Positions 41,824-51,400 of a stretch of 64,000 bases of DNA are shown in pieces (the stretch's first letter is position 1; each line of letters starts with the position of its first letter). A model generated the notes under the pieces. That model was not told the DNA's origin and did no database searches. It saw only the letters and a list, made by a program, of their open reading frames with translations. The translations under genes were made by a program, and so were the position numbers. The stretch is from Pseudomonas fluorescens (GTDB lineage: Bacteria > Pseudomonadota > Gammaproteobacteria > Pseudomonadales > Pseudomonadaceae), in NCBI RefSeq assembly GCF_902497995.1, contig NZ_CABVII010000013.1:112084-176083 (forward strand). The letters run 5' to 3'.

Positions 41824-42357
41824 CTACTCCCCGGTGAGCAATTGTCCGTCGTCTGGTGCCTTGGAGGTCGATGGAATCCGTCGACGATCTGCCAGCACCC
41901 AACTGCCGTCGTACAACTGCAGCGGGAAACTTTCGGTCCTGCTCTGGCGTCGTTCGACAAAACCTTCGGCGGTGCCCATGCCTGTTTTGGGTTCGCGCTC
42001 CATGCCCAGAAGATCGCAGACTGCCCGGGCCAATTCCGCCAATGGAAAGGGTTTGAACAGGATATGACTGACTCCGAGTTGCCGGGCCCGCTCACAGACT
42101 TCAGCGGTTGGGTGCCCCGTAATCAGTACAAAATGGCAATTCCTGTTCCGGCGGACAGCATCGAGCACCTCAAAGCCTTCCATATCGGGCAAGCGGTAAT
42201 CGAACACCATCACATCGGGTGCGAACCGTTCGGCTTCGCCGATACCCGTCGCACCGTCATGTGCAATCCGGACGTCCAGCGCTTGCGCCTGAAGGTAATC
42301 CTTGAGGTTTTCGGCAAGGAGCTGTTCGTCTTCGACAACCAGTACTTTGTTTAACAA
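41824..42357 (-). CDS. Stand-alone receiver-domain protein leading the T2SS/curli operon
   Basis: 177 residues from a TTG at 42357 that has AAGGAG 7 bases upstream. The receiver domain covers 1-115: VLVVEDEQLLAENLKDYL, phospho-acceptor in VMVFDYRLPDMEG and Lys in LFKPFPLAEL. A 55-residue tail follows without a DNA-binding or enzymatic motif (SFPLQLYDGSWVLADRRRIP). It lies just behind the sigma54 promoter at 42424. It could be a phosphate sink or protein-protein switch for the secretion machine, perhaps phosphorylated by the MnxS-type kinases. Confidence 0.82.
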   Translation of the reverse strand: MLNKVLVVEDEQLLAENLKDYLQAQALDVRIAHDGATGIGEAERFAPDVMVFDYRLPDMEGFEVLDAVRRNRNCHFVLITGHPTAEVCERARQLGVSHILFKPFPLAELARAVCDLLGMEREPKTGMGTAEGFVERRQSRTESFPLQLYDGSWVLADRRRIPSTSKAPDDGQLLTGE

Positions 42358-42423
42358 GGTCGACTCCTTGAAACCGCAGGTCCGATGTTCCAGCCCTGGG
42401 AGTGCGTCCCTTGACAGGACTAA

Positions 42424-42439
42424 TGCACACTTCATGCCA
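42424..42439 (-). promoter_or_regulatory. Sigma54 promoter of the T2SS/csgEFG operon
   Basis: Minus strand TGGCATGAAGTGTGCA: -24 GG at 42437-42438, -12 GC at 42425-42426, 10 bases between. Transcription would start near 42413, about 56 bases before the TTG start at 42357. Confidence 0.8.
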
Positions 42440-42510
42440 GGCTGGGCGCCGGTATTATTATCTCTTCATGTCCTTGAATTTGAAGACAATGCCTTATCGT
42501 CCAGGACCCC

Positions 42511-42531
42511 CTTCCCCCAAAGGCGGGGAAG
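42511..42531. promoter_or_regulatory. Predicted MnxR-type enhancer 1
   Basis: CTTCCCC-CAAAGGC-GGGGAAG, a perfect 7-bp-arm palindrome, about 95 bases upstream of the -12 element of the promoter at 42424. Confidence 0.7.
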
Positions 42532-42554
42532 TACATGGATTGGCACTGAAGTTC

Positions 42555-42577
42555 TTTCCCCACTGTTGGGGGGGAAA
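42555..42577. promoter_or_regulatory. Predicted MnxR-type enhancer 2
   Basis: TTTCCCC and GGGGAAA arms around ACTGTTGGG. The inner 15 bases CCCCACTGTTGGGGG (42558-42572) recur exactly at 54483-54497 upstream of the multicopper oxidase gene. It starts about 24 bases beyond enhancer 1, roughly two helical turns. Confidence 0.72.
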
Positions 42578-42580
42578 CGT

Positions 42581-43324
42581 TCAATCATCGTCAATCCGCT
42601 CGATTCGACTGCTGGAGCGTAACTGCGCCAGAACGTCTCGACGAGCCTGAGCCTGTTGTTGCCGGGCAAGGTACGTCCGGACCCTGTCAAGCCCTTGCTG
42701 CTCTGAGACATCGGTCGCCTCCCGGTGATTCTGCTCCAAGCGTAGTCGCGCGTCTGCAACTGTGGAAGCGTCGGCATCCTGTGTCTCTTTGATCAGGATA
42801 TGCCGAGCCTGGACTTCCTCCGGCCGGCTCATCTGGGCGCGATGCTCTTCATAGAAGGCGCGGACCTGCTTTTCGTCCGGCCCGGCGACCTGGGTCAGGT
42901 CGGCGAACACCTGGCGGGCAGCGAGTTCTCGGCGGGTGTACTCGATATAACCGGCTTCGTCGAAGCCGGCGTCTTCCAGGCGCCGGGCGAACTTATCGGC
43001 ATCGCCGATGGCCTGCCGGGTCTGGTCGACCTGGCTGTGCACCCTGGCGTCGCTGATCACCACCCCGCGCTTGACCGCTTCCTGCCACAGCAACTCGCGG
43101 TCGATCAGCGCATCGAGGGCGGCCTGACGCAATTGCTTGTAGGCCTTGGGATTGCGGATATTGCCCACTGCCCGGCCCTGATCTTCCAGGTACTCGGCGA
43201 AATAACGCTCCAGGCGCCATTCGGAAATGTCCTCGCCATTGACCCGTGCCGCGACCGGGCCGTTGCCGCAAAACGCCACGGGCGCCCACATCGCCAGCAG
43301 GATCAGCACAGTGTTGAGTTTCAT
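42581..43324 (-). CDS. SurA_N/PpiC-like periplasmic chaperone
   Basis: 247 residues with signal peptide MKLNTVLILLAMWAPVAFC and a SurA-N-type helical domain (VAARVNGEDISEWRLERYFAEY, LDALIDRELLWQEAVKRGVVISD). Then RPEEVQARHILIKETQ, the first strand of a parvulin domain. The rest of the parvulin fold (GGDLG-type motif) is not seen, so isomerase activity is doubtful and a chaperone role is more likely. It is the last gene of the mnxG operon and could help fold the giant oxidase or its partners. Confidence 0.8.
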   Translation of the reverse strand: MKLNTVLILLAMWAPVAFCGNGPVAARVNGEDISEWRLERYFAEYLEDQGRAVGNIRNPKAYKQLRQAALDALIDRELLWQEAVKRGVVISDARVHSQVDQTRQAIGDADKFARRLEDAGFDEAGYIEYTRRELAARQVFADLTQVAGPDEKQVRAFYEEHRAQMSRPEEVQARHILIKETQDADASTVADARLRLEQNHREATDVSEQQGLDRVRTYLARQQQAQARRDVLAQLRSSSRIERIDDD

Positions 43325-43337
43325 GATCGACCTCCGG

Positions 43338-44888
43338 TCAGGGCGTGGCGGCAATGGGTTTGTAGGGTGCCACCAGATAGAAACGCTGGTCGGGCAGCTC
43401 GACGGTGACGATATGCGCGCCGCTCAAGCCCTGGCGGCGACCCGGACCGAAGCTGATCCTCGGGGTCAGCCCGGTCTCGAAGTCATGCAGGCCCTCAAGG
43501 GCGGTGACGAGCTTCTCGCGGCTGGCGTCGTGTCCGGCCTGCTTCATGCCCTCGCTGAACAGCAGCATCGAACTGAACGCGCCGACTTGCAGCACCGCGT
43601 GCTGACCGCCGAGCCCATGGTGTTGGCGCATCCGGGTCAAGGCCAGACGCCCGGCCAATGTCCAGTCACTGGGCACGAAGGGATAGGCCAGAAACACCCG
43701 CCGGGAAAAACCACTGGGCACCTGGAGCAGATCGCCAGCCACCTGGTTCGCCGCGGCGAACAGGTAAGGCACCTGCCCCGCGGTCTGCAAGCGTGCGGCG
43801 AGGCGACTGAAACCGCCGCCGCTGCCCAGGTAGAACACCGAGCGCGAGCCCAGCGGCAACTCGTCACGTGCCGGGTCGTAGGCTTGCAGACTGACCTTTT
43901 GCCAGGCGCGTTCCTGCAGGTACTGGCCGAGGTTCTGCGCTGCCAGCCGTTGGCCGGGCTCGTCCGGGTAGGTGATCAGCGTCGGTCCCTGGAGCACCCG
44001 CAAACTGTTGGTGGCGTAATCGGCCAGGGCGATCAGTTGTTCACGCAAACCCGGCAGCGGTTCGAAAATCTGCCGGCTGGCCTGGGTCGTCCCCAGCAGC
44101 GACAGCGGTCCGATCAGGGGAATACCGGCCCGATCCAGGCGCGCAGCCAAATCCGAATCCAGTGCCGGTACCAGCGGTGCGATCAGCGCGAACACCTGCT
44201 CCTGCTCGATCAAGCGCTCCAGTGCCTGCTCGGCACTGGCGCGGTCCGGGCCCGGATCGACAATCGTCAGGTACAACTGCCGACCATGAATCCCGCCCGC
44301 TTCGTTGATGCGCGCAATGCTGCCCTTGAGCACCGAGGCGATGGTGGCGCCCTCCTCGCTCAAGGGTCCCTGGCTTGGCAACAAGCTGCCCAGGTACAGC
44401 GTGTCGGCGGTCAGGCCCGGGTCGCGGTCGTCGGCCAGACGCTTGAGGTAGGCCGTGAGGTTGCGCTGATCATTCATCGACAGCACGAACCGCGGCATCG
44501 CCGGGTCGAGCCGATTGTTGCCGGGATCGCGCCCTTCCTGAATCGCCCGCGCCAACAGGCCTTCGGTATATGCCGGATAGTCACGGCCGTTGATTTGCTG
44601 TTGGCCATAGCGGCTGGTGAGTCGCGACCAGCTCAGGTCCGGTGGTCGCACCCCGCCTTCCGGTCGCCCCTGGCCGTCGGTGCCATGGCAGTTGGCGCAC
44701 GGCAGGCTACTGGCCGGCAGCAGCATATTCGCCGCGCCGACCCGGGCCATGATCGGCTCACCGCTGCCCGACACCCCCTCGCGATACAACCGTTTGCCGG
44801 CGCTTTCGCTAGGGCTCAGGGGCTGCCCATGGGCGGCGAGGCTGATGCCGCCGAGCAGTAGCAGGCCGAGGATGAGTGAGGTCTTCAT
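43338..44888 (-). CDS. Cytochrome c fused to a branched-chain-amino-acid-binding-like domain
   Basis: 516 exported residues. Residues 25-150 are a monoheme cytochrome c with CANCH at 64-68 and a possible axial Met in AMPRFVLSMND. Residues 155-510 are a type-I periplasmic binding-protein fold (LYLGSLLPSQGPLSEEGATIASVLKGSIARINEAGG, VFLAYPFVPSDW, LQVGAFSSMLLFSEGMKQAG). The pairing suggests a redox-coupled binding or electron-transfer partner. It lies between the SCO genes and the chaperone gene in the oxidase operon, so taking electrons from Mn(II) or Cu oxidation is a reasonable guess. Confidence 0.85.
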   Translation of the reverse strand: MKTSLILGLLLLGGISLAAHGQPLSPSESAGKRLYREGVSGSGEPIMARVGAANMLLPASSLPCANCHGTDGQGRPEGGVRPPDLSWSRLTSRYGQQQINGRDYPAYTEGLLARAIQEGRDPGNNRLDPAMPRFVLSMNDQRNLTAYLKRLADDRDPGLTADTLYLGSLLPSQGPLSEEGATIASVLKGSIARINEAGGIHGRQLYLTIVDPGPDRASAEQALERLIEQEQVFALIAPLVPALDSDLAARLDRAGIPLIGPLSLLGTTQASRQIFEPLPGLREQLIALADYATNSLRVLQGPTLITYPDEPGQRLAAQNLGQYLQERAWQKVSLQAYDPARDELPLGSRSVFYLGSGGGFSRLAARLQTAGQVPYLFAAANQVAGDLLQVPSGFSRRVFLAYPFVPSDWTLAGRLALTRMRQHHGLGGQHAVLQVGAFSSMLLFSEGMKQAGHDASREKLVTALEGLHDFETGLTPRISFGPGRRQGLSGAHIVTVELPDQRFYLVAPYKPIAATP

Positions 44889-44897
44889 GGCGCGGGC

Positions 44898-45518
44898 TCA
44901 ACGACCGGCCACGGGCATTGTCAGCAACTGCAAGCGCTGGGCAATGGCGGCGGCCGGGGCATCGGGACGGATCTTGCTCCAGCGCTTGTTGGCCACGTCA
45001 CCGACGATCAACTGGGTGGAATGCTGCTCGGGGCTCGGCAGAATCTGGCCGATGCGGCTCAGTACCAGGTCGATCTGCGCCTTGTCACCGGTGAGAAAAA
45101 GCCAGTGGGGCTCATCGACGCCCTGCTTCAAGGTGTAAGCCTTGAGTACCGCCGGGGTGTCCCGCAGCGGATCACTGGTAAGGGAGATAAAGGTAATGCC
45201 ATCGGCCTTGTCACCCAGCACCTCGCGAACCTCCTTGAGTTTGCGGGTGATCAGCGGGCAGGCATCGTTGCAGCTGGTGAAAATCACGTTGAGCAGTACC
45301 ACACGGTTCTGCAAGGCGTCGCTGTAGAAGCGCAGGGTGTTGCCGTTCTGGTCCTGCAGCGGCGTGTCGGTGAACCAGGTTTGCGCATCGCGGGTGCCGC
45401 CCGCCGGTTGCGCCGCGGCCACCGCAGGCGCGGCGCTCTCGTGCCCTTCGTGGGAGAACGCCCTGTCGCTGCTCGCGCAAATGCCCATCATCAGGATAAT
45501 CAAGGCGAGCGCTTTCAT
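44898..45518 (-). CDS. SCO1/SenC-type copper chaperone (copy 1)
   Basis: A 206-residue exported thioredoxin-fold protein. Copper-binding CxxxC is TSCNDACP (Cys83, Cys87) and the conserved distal His is in PSPEQHSTQLIVGD. A His-rich N-terminal segment (SHEGHES) follows the signal peptide. SCO proteins load copper into cuproenzymes, so the giant multicopper oxidase of this operon is the likely client. It overlaps the second SCO gene by 4 bases. Confidence 0.92.
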   Translation of the reverse strand: MKALALIILMMGICASSDRAFSHEGHESAAPAVAAAQPAGGTRDAQTWFTDTPLQDQNGNTLRFYSDALQNRVVLLNVIFTSCNDACPLITRKLKEVREVLGDKADGITFISLTSDPLRDTPAVLKAYTLKQGVDEPHWLFLTGDKAQIDLVLSRIGQILPSPEQHSTQLIVGDVANKRWSKIRPDAPAAAIAQRLQLLTMPVAGR

Positions 45519-46171
45519 GGGTGATGCTCCATGGCAATGGCAGTGTGCTTGGTACGTCCGTTGCGCTGGCCGCTGAGTTTTTCCACTTCACGGCTCAACA
45601 CGGCCGGGTCGGTGAAGCCGTAATAACGGGTCCAGTTGCGGCTATTGCCGTCCCCCACCAGGATCAATGGCTGATGGCTTTTGAAGTCACCACTGAAGCT
45701 GCCGAGGCCCTTGAGGGTTTCGTTGACCGACTGCGGGCTGCCGGTGAGCCAGCTCCAGCCCGGACCGTTCTGGAAGGTACGGGCATAGTCATTGAGGCGT
45801 TTGGCGTCATCTCGCTGCGGGTCAATGCTGATGGAGACCAGCTGCACCTCGGTGCCGACCCGGGCGCCGAGCTGTTTCTGCACCTTGCCCATGATCGAGG
45901 AGACCACCGGGCAGACCGTGGTGCAGCTGGTGTAGATGAAGCTCATGACCACGATCTTGTTGGTCACCAGGTCCTTTTCCAGACGCACAGCCTTACCGTC
46001 CTGGTCCTCCAGGGCGACATCGGCGAACTTGACCTGGGCGTTTTCCGAACTGGCGCTCTGGGCCGGCATGTCATGGCCGGCGTGCTCGTCCGCCGAGTGG
46101 GCCTGGGCCTGAACGATACCGGCGGCCAACAGGCAGAACGTCAACAGTCCACGGTGTGCGAATCGGTTCAT
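45515..46171 (-). CDS. SCO1/SenC-type copper chaperone (copy 2)
   Basis: 218 residues, signal peptide to AQA, then a metal-ligand-rich segment (HSADEHAGHDMP). CxxxC is TSCTTVCP (Cys83, Cys87), with the conserved His in DFKSHQPLILVGD. The two SCO proteins differ enough for separate roles, for example copper delivery versus disulfide reduction. It is located 12 bases after the propeller gene. Confidence 0.92.
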   Translation of the reverse strand: MNRFAHRGLLTFCLLAAGIVQAQAHSADEHAGHDMPAQSASSENAQVKFADVALEDQDGKAVRLEKDLVTNKIVVMSFIYTSCTTVCPVVSSIMGKVQKQLGARVGTEVQLVSISIDPQRDDAKRLNDYARTFQNGPGWSWLTGSPQSVNETLKGLGSFSGDFKSHQPLILVGDGNSRNWTRYYGFTDPAVLSREVEKLSGQRNGRTKHTAIAMEHHP

Positions 46172-46183
46172 GTCAGTTTCCTC

Positions 46184-48136
46184 TTAGTGGGTATCGCCGG
46201 GCAGGACCCGAACGCTGGCAAACGTCTTGTCGTCGAAACTCGCGCCGAGGGACGCGGCGCGCACGTGCAGGTACCAGGCGCCGTTCTGGTCGAGGGTCAC
46301 CGGGGCTTCATACACGCCGTCACCCACCTCCAGGGCAGCGACTTCCCGAGCGCGGGACGTCGGGGCGCGGAAGTAGCGCACCTGAACGTCCTTCACCCCA
46401 CTGCGCTGGGCCTTCTGTTTGCCCTGGACGATGCGAAAGCGCACGACGTAAGGGCTGCCGACAGCCGCAGTGGCTTTGTCGAGCATGAACTCCACCTTCG
46501 GCATGCCCGGGTGCTGGTCGAGGGTTTTGTCCGGCTCGACCAACGCCGTGAAGCAATGGATGATGTTCGGCTGGTTGAGCAGGAAGGCCACGTCAAACAG
46601 CCCGGCGTCCGGCAGCTTGATCCGGGCGCTGTACAGCCCCGGCTCCACTTCGCGCAGGCTGCGGTCGATGACCAGTGCCGCACGGGCCACTTGGCCGCGA
46701 TTGGGATAACCGGACATCGGCGCGTTCATGCCTTCAGCATAGAAGTAAGTTGTGTTGTCCACCGGATTGACCACAAACACCGCGTTGTCGTCCCGCGACA
46801 CCGCCAGGCTCGACGCCAGCGGCAAGTCACCGGCCAGGCGCGGCGCCTGCGGTCCCGCTTCGAAACCCTGGCTGATCGGCTTGCGGCCTTCACCCAGGGA
46901 CGACAGGTTGATCATCGTCACCTTGGCCGAGGCCAGTCCGCGTACGTAGGCGTAGGCCTTGGTGAACACCACCTGATAGGGTTCGGCGGACACGTCCAGT
47001 TCATGGATCAATGAATCGGTGCCCGCGTCTACGACATAGGCCTGGTTTTCCAGGGTGTTGAGCACGATGCCGAATCGCCCGTCGGCACTGAAGCCCATCG
47101 GACCGAGTCCCTGCTTCAGCTTGATCACCCGGCGCACCACCAGGCGGGTGTCATCGACCACGGTCACCGTGCCGTCCTGGCCGTCGCTGACATACACCGC
47201 CTGGGACAGCGACGAGTAAGCAACCGATAACGGGTGCGAACCGGTCTTCAATTGTTTACTGATGGTCAGGGTGGCGATGTCGATGATGCTCAGGGTGCCG
47301 TCGTCGCGGTTGGTGACGAAGGCATGCCGGCTGTCCTTGCTGAAAGCGATTTCGTGATGCCCGGCACCGGTGGCCAGATGCTTAAGGGTCTTGAGGCTTT
47401 GGGTGTCGATCACCGTGACCCCGGATTCCTCGGCGGTCCTGGCGTTGTTGCCGACCCACAGCAGGCGTTCGTCCGGCTGCAACGCCAACCGCACCGGGTT
47501 GCTGCCGGCGGTTACCGAGTCGATCAACTTGAATTGCTCGCTGTCGATCACCGCCACCTCCCCGGCAGTGGGCATCGATACGAATACGCGTTTATTGTCC
47601 CGGGGCGTCACCCAGTCCATCGGCGGCTGCTTGATATCGATTCGGGCCATGGTGCTGGTGATCCCGCCCACCGACACCGAAGGGTCGACCACCGAGACGC
47701 TGGCATCGCGGTTCATCACCAGCAGGAAGTAGCTGTTCAGGTCGAGCAGCGGCCGTGCGCCGATGCTCGACTTCAGGAACACCCCGACCCGGGATTTGCA
47801 GCTTTGCTCGCGACCCTGGGCCTGGTCGGCGGCGACGGCTTGCGGATCCACCCAGGCACCGGGGGCGACGCCCGACAGTGGCTGACCCGAAGCGCTGTCA
47901 GTGACCCGAAAGCGCACGTCGGCGAACTCGCCCTCGCGCAGCACGCCGTTTCCGGCCAGCGGCGTCAGCTCAAACGCCACCGTCACCCCGTCACGCACCA
48001 GGGTGTTTTTGCTCCAGGTCTTCGGCACCGCCGCCTCGCTGAGCATCACCGGTTGCCACGCTCGCCATACGCCCAGCCAGATCAGCGTCAATCCTGCAAG
48101 CAGCGCCCAAACGGCGACTATGATGGTCCTATTCAT
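46184..48136 (-). CDS. Beta-propeller (YVTN) protein with YtkA/FixH-like domains
   Basis: 650 residues, N-terminal membrane anchor (IIVAVWALLAGLTLIWLGVW). Residues 45-110 resemble a YtkA/FixH-like domain (VTVAFELTPLAGNGVLREGE). Residues about 130-450 form a propeller with repeats such as KRVFVSMPTAGEVAVIDSEQ and HAFVTNRDDGTLSIIDIATL. A second YtkA-like domain closes the protein (YVVRFRIVQGKQKAQ, VYEAPVTLDQNGAWYLHVRA). Such domains often accompany copper and heme proteins. It follows mnxG after a REP array and is probably part of the same operon. Confidence 0.82.
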   Translation of the reverse strand: MNRTIIVAVWALLAGLTLIWLGVWRAWQPVMLSEAAVPKTWSKNTLVRDGVTVAFELTPLAGNGVLREGEFADVRFRVTDSASGQPLSGVAPGAWVDPQAVAADQAQGREQSCKSRVGVFLKSSIGARPLLDLNSYFLLVMNRDASVSVVDPSVSVGGITSTMARIDIKQPPMDWVTPRDNKRVFVSMPTAGEVAVIDSEQFKLIDSVTAGSNPVRLALQPDERLLWVGNNARTAEESGVTVIDTQSLKTLKHLATGAGHHEIAFSKDSRHAFVTNRDDGTLSIIDIATLTISKQLKTGSHPLSVAYSSLSQAVYVSDGQDGTVTVVDDTRLVVRRVIKLKQGLGPMGFSADGRFGIVLNTLENQAYVVDAGTDSLIHELDVSAEPYQVVFTKAYAYVRGLASAKVTMINLSSLGEGRKPISQGFEAGPQAPRLAGDLPLASSLAVSRDDNAVFVVNPVDNTTYFYAEGMNAPMSGYPNRGQVARAALVIDRSLREVEPGLYSARIKLPDAGLFDVAFLLNQPNIIHCFTALVEPDKTLDQHPGMPKVEFMLDKATAAVGSPYVVRFRIVQGKQKAQRSGVKDVQVRYFRAPTSRAREVAALEVGDGVYEAPVTLDQNGAWYLHVRAASLGASFDDKTFASVRVLPGDTH

Positions 48137-48184
48137 ATCGTTCTCCCCTTACAGATCTGTGCCTGACTGCCCGCCCCCCGCCCC

Positions 48185-48487
48185 CTGTAGGAGCGAGCGG
48201 GCGGCGATCCGACTTGCCCGCGAAGGCGTCATTCGTCACCCCGCCGAAACCGAGGTGGCCCCTTCGCTGTAGGAGCGAGGCTTGCCCGCGAAGGCGTCAT
48301 TCGCTGCCCCGCCTAAACCGAGGTGAACCCTTCGCGGGCAAGCCTCGCTCCTACAGGGGTGGCGTCATTCGCCACCCCGCCAAACCGAGGTGAACCCTTC
48401 GCGGGCAAGCCTCGCTCCTACAGGGGTGGCGTCATTCGCCACCCCGCCAAACCGAGGTGATCCCATCGCGGGTCAGCCGTGCCCCTA
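48185..48487. repeat. REP array with a 67-bp tandem unit, touching the mnxG stop codon
   Basis: At least five REP copies: two facing right (about 48185 and 48269) and three facing left (about 48331, 48398 and a diverged one at 48464). Between 48331 and about 48464 the unit repeats with a 67-base period almost exactly. The last diverged copy contains the CTA (48485-48487) that is the mnxG stop codon on the minus strand. It lies inside the presumed operon and may attenuate or stabilise transcripts. Confidence 0.92.
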
Positions 48488-51400
48488 CGGTGCCGGCGCC
48501 GGTTCAGGTTCGTTGGTCACCCGCAGCAATCCCCAAAGCCCGGCGGTGTTGCCGTAGGCGGCGTAGTCACGGAACAGGTAGTCGCCCGGTATCGCATTGC
48601 TGCCCCCGGCGCTCGGGTGCATGAAGCTGAAGTGCGCCGCCGGCAGGATGCTTTCGTGGGCGCCGATGTACATCGACATCGGGTTGAAGCCGAACCGCAC
48701 CGAACCCACTCCTGGTGTACTCATCGGATAACCGCCGGTATCGCTCTTCTCCGACTGGAACGGGTTGACCGACCAGACGTGACCGTCAAGCTGGAAGGTC
48801 GTACCGCGGCTGCCACCGGTGGGCATCATGATGTGGGTGCGGAACGGTTGCCCCGGCTTCACATACAGCACCGGCGTTTGCGGATCGCCGCCCACCAACG
48901 CGTTGCTGTAGGCCATGTGCGCATTGGGCACGTCACCGTAACCATGGCCGCCGGCTCGACCGAACGGCGCATCCGGTGCCAGCCCGAAGCGGAACCACAG
49001 CGGCTCGGCCTTGTAGTTGATGGCCATGCTTGAGTTGTCCTGCGGATCGGTCGGCACACCCAGGCCTTCGGCGGCAATGCCTTCGACCGGCCGGCCATTG
49101 GCCCAGCGGATGTTCAGGGCTTTCTGCCAGACCATCGCAAAGTCGCGGTAGGTGGTTTGCCCCGGTGCGGTGACCGTGGCCGTCACTTTGCGCGCATCGT
49201 CAACCCAGGTCGCGCCGATCGGCAGAATGCTCATCGCCCCGCCCAGGCCTTTCTGCGGCTGTTTGATGACGTCCGCCGGGGTGAAATTCAACCCGCCGAA
49301 CTCCACCGCCGTGGCGTTGATGTTGTCGACATTGCGGCCCAGTTGCGTGATCGGCTTGCCTTCACGCTCAAGGTGCCCGGCGTAGTACTGATAGGCACGC
49401 GTCGGGTACGCGCCGACGTTACCGACCCGTGGTGGCACGGTCTGGATCGGATTGGCGCCGACGTTGGTGCCGTCGGACTTGGTGATGTCGTATGCCAGCA
49501 GTTGCGCGTGCAGGCCAACGTGGCTGGATGGCCGCATCAGGTTGTTGCTGAAGGTGGTAGCGCCCAGGCCGCTATTGCGATCGCGTTTGACCATGCCTTG
49601 CATCACCGCTGTCTGGGTCAGGTCCGGCATAACCATGGGCAGACGGTTTTCCAGGGTGATGTTGATGCAATCACCGGCCGCCGCGCGCAGCACCAGGGGT
49701 TCGACAGGCACTCCGGGCTTGAGCTTGCCGGTGATCGGATCGAGATCGCCCTTGCGCACATACAGGATCGCCGTCGGGTCATGCAGCGGCCCGCTTTGCC
49801 CGCCGATGGTGAAGGTCTCACCGTCTTCGGGGTCGGTCACGGTGACCTGTGGAATGCTCACGGTCCGCGAGTTGAACACCAGGGTGCCGCCCGCCGGATT
49901 CAACGGCCCGCCGACATGTTGCCCGAGCCCGGCCGGATCGCCGATGGTCAGGTTCAGCGGGTTGCGCAGAATGTCGTTGGCCAGCGCCGCGACCACTTCA
50001 TAGTTGCGTTGCACGGTTGGCCGGGTCCCAATGCCATTCGGGTTGGCGCCATACCGTGGACAGATGCCATCGAACGCCACCGTGTTGCGCATACCGGCCG
50101 GTTTCGGGTTGTTCGGCAGCGCGAACAGATCGCTGCGCTGGGCCGTGTAGTTGCGCATCACGCCCCAGATCCCGCTCCAGTAACCTTCCAGGGAGGCGTC
50201 CATCGAGTACAGGTAATCCCCGGTGGTCGCGGCCGAGCTGGACATCATCGCCACCGGCGCATTGAAGCCCATCTGCTCGGAGATCCCGATCATCTGTGAC
50301 GAGCGCCAGCCGGAGTTGGAGCTGTTGCCGAACCCGGAACCGCTTTGCAGCCATTTCACGCCGTGCAGGGTCACGTTGTGCTCTTCTTCGTGACCGCCGG
50401 CATGCACCCGCAGCCGCACGTTGTCACCGGTGTAGGTGCGCAACATCGGGGTGAACGGGTCACCCGGCTCTGCGCCGCCACGGTTGATATGCGGCGGGAA
50501 CAGCGTGGTGCCGCCGGTGGGGCCGGTGGCCGCGGTCACCAGGTTCGGCGCCAGGTTCATTGCCGGGATCGCACGGTCGGTACGGCTTTGCATGGCATAG
50601 GCCAGGTCGCCGCCGAGGCCGTCGGCCTGCATGCCGCGCTTGCCGTCCGGGCCGACCTTGTACGGGTCATACACCCGCAGGGCCAGCGGTTCGTTGCGGT
50701 AATTGACCACGAACATGCCCGGGTCATCGACCGAGATCGCCTGTGGGCATGGCCGGCTTGGGCAGCCCGGAACCTGCCCGCCTTGAACTTCGACAACCCC
50801 TTCCAACAGGGTGCTGGCGTTATTGCGCACCGGCGGGTTGATCGCATAGCGGAAACTGTCGGCGGTGGCCGGGAAGGCTTGCGGATTGGGCACGCCATTG
50901 GGGCCGGCACCGACATACACACCGGCTTCATAGGCGTGCTGGAAGTCGCTGTACTCGAGGAAGAACTCACGGAAGCTGTCGTTCTTGCCGTCGCCGTCCA
51001 GGTCACCGGTGGACACCACCGCTTGCCACGAAGTCGGTCCGCCGTCCTGCCGCGCGCCGCTGTACAGCGGTTCGCCGGTTTCGGCATGGAACCAGGTGGA
51101 ACCGGCAGGTTCAGCCAGCACGGTGGCGTACAGACCAATCTGTTGGTGCGTCGACGGGCCGAGGTGGTCGTGGGTGAAAATGGTCCCCAGCCCACGGTCG
51201 ATGCCTTTGGTGTTCACTACCGGATCGACAAACCAGCGTTGCATCGCCGTGCGTGCCCCAACCCAGTCGGCCCGGCCGTATTGACCGAAGAACGGGTGAG
51301 CCTTGGCTTTCGGACAGGCCGGTGTGCCGTCGCGCGGGTCGGTGCCTTGACACTGGTTGAACTGGCGAATGGCGTGGATGCGTTCTTGCACCGCACCTGG

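Noticed and set aside
48185..48487. CRISPR array
   Set aside because: The repeats are inverted REP elements with near-identical spacers and no cas genes.
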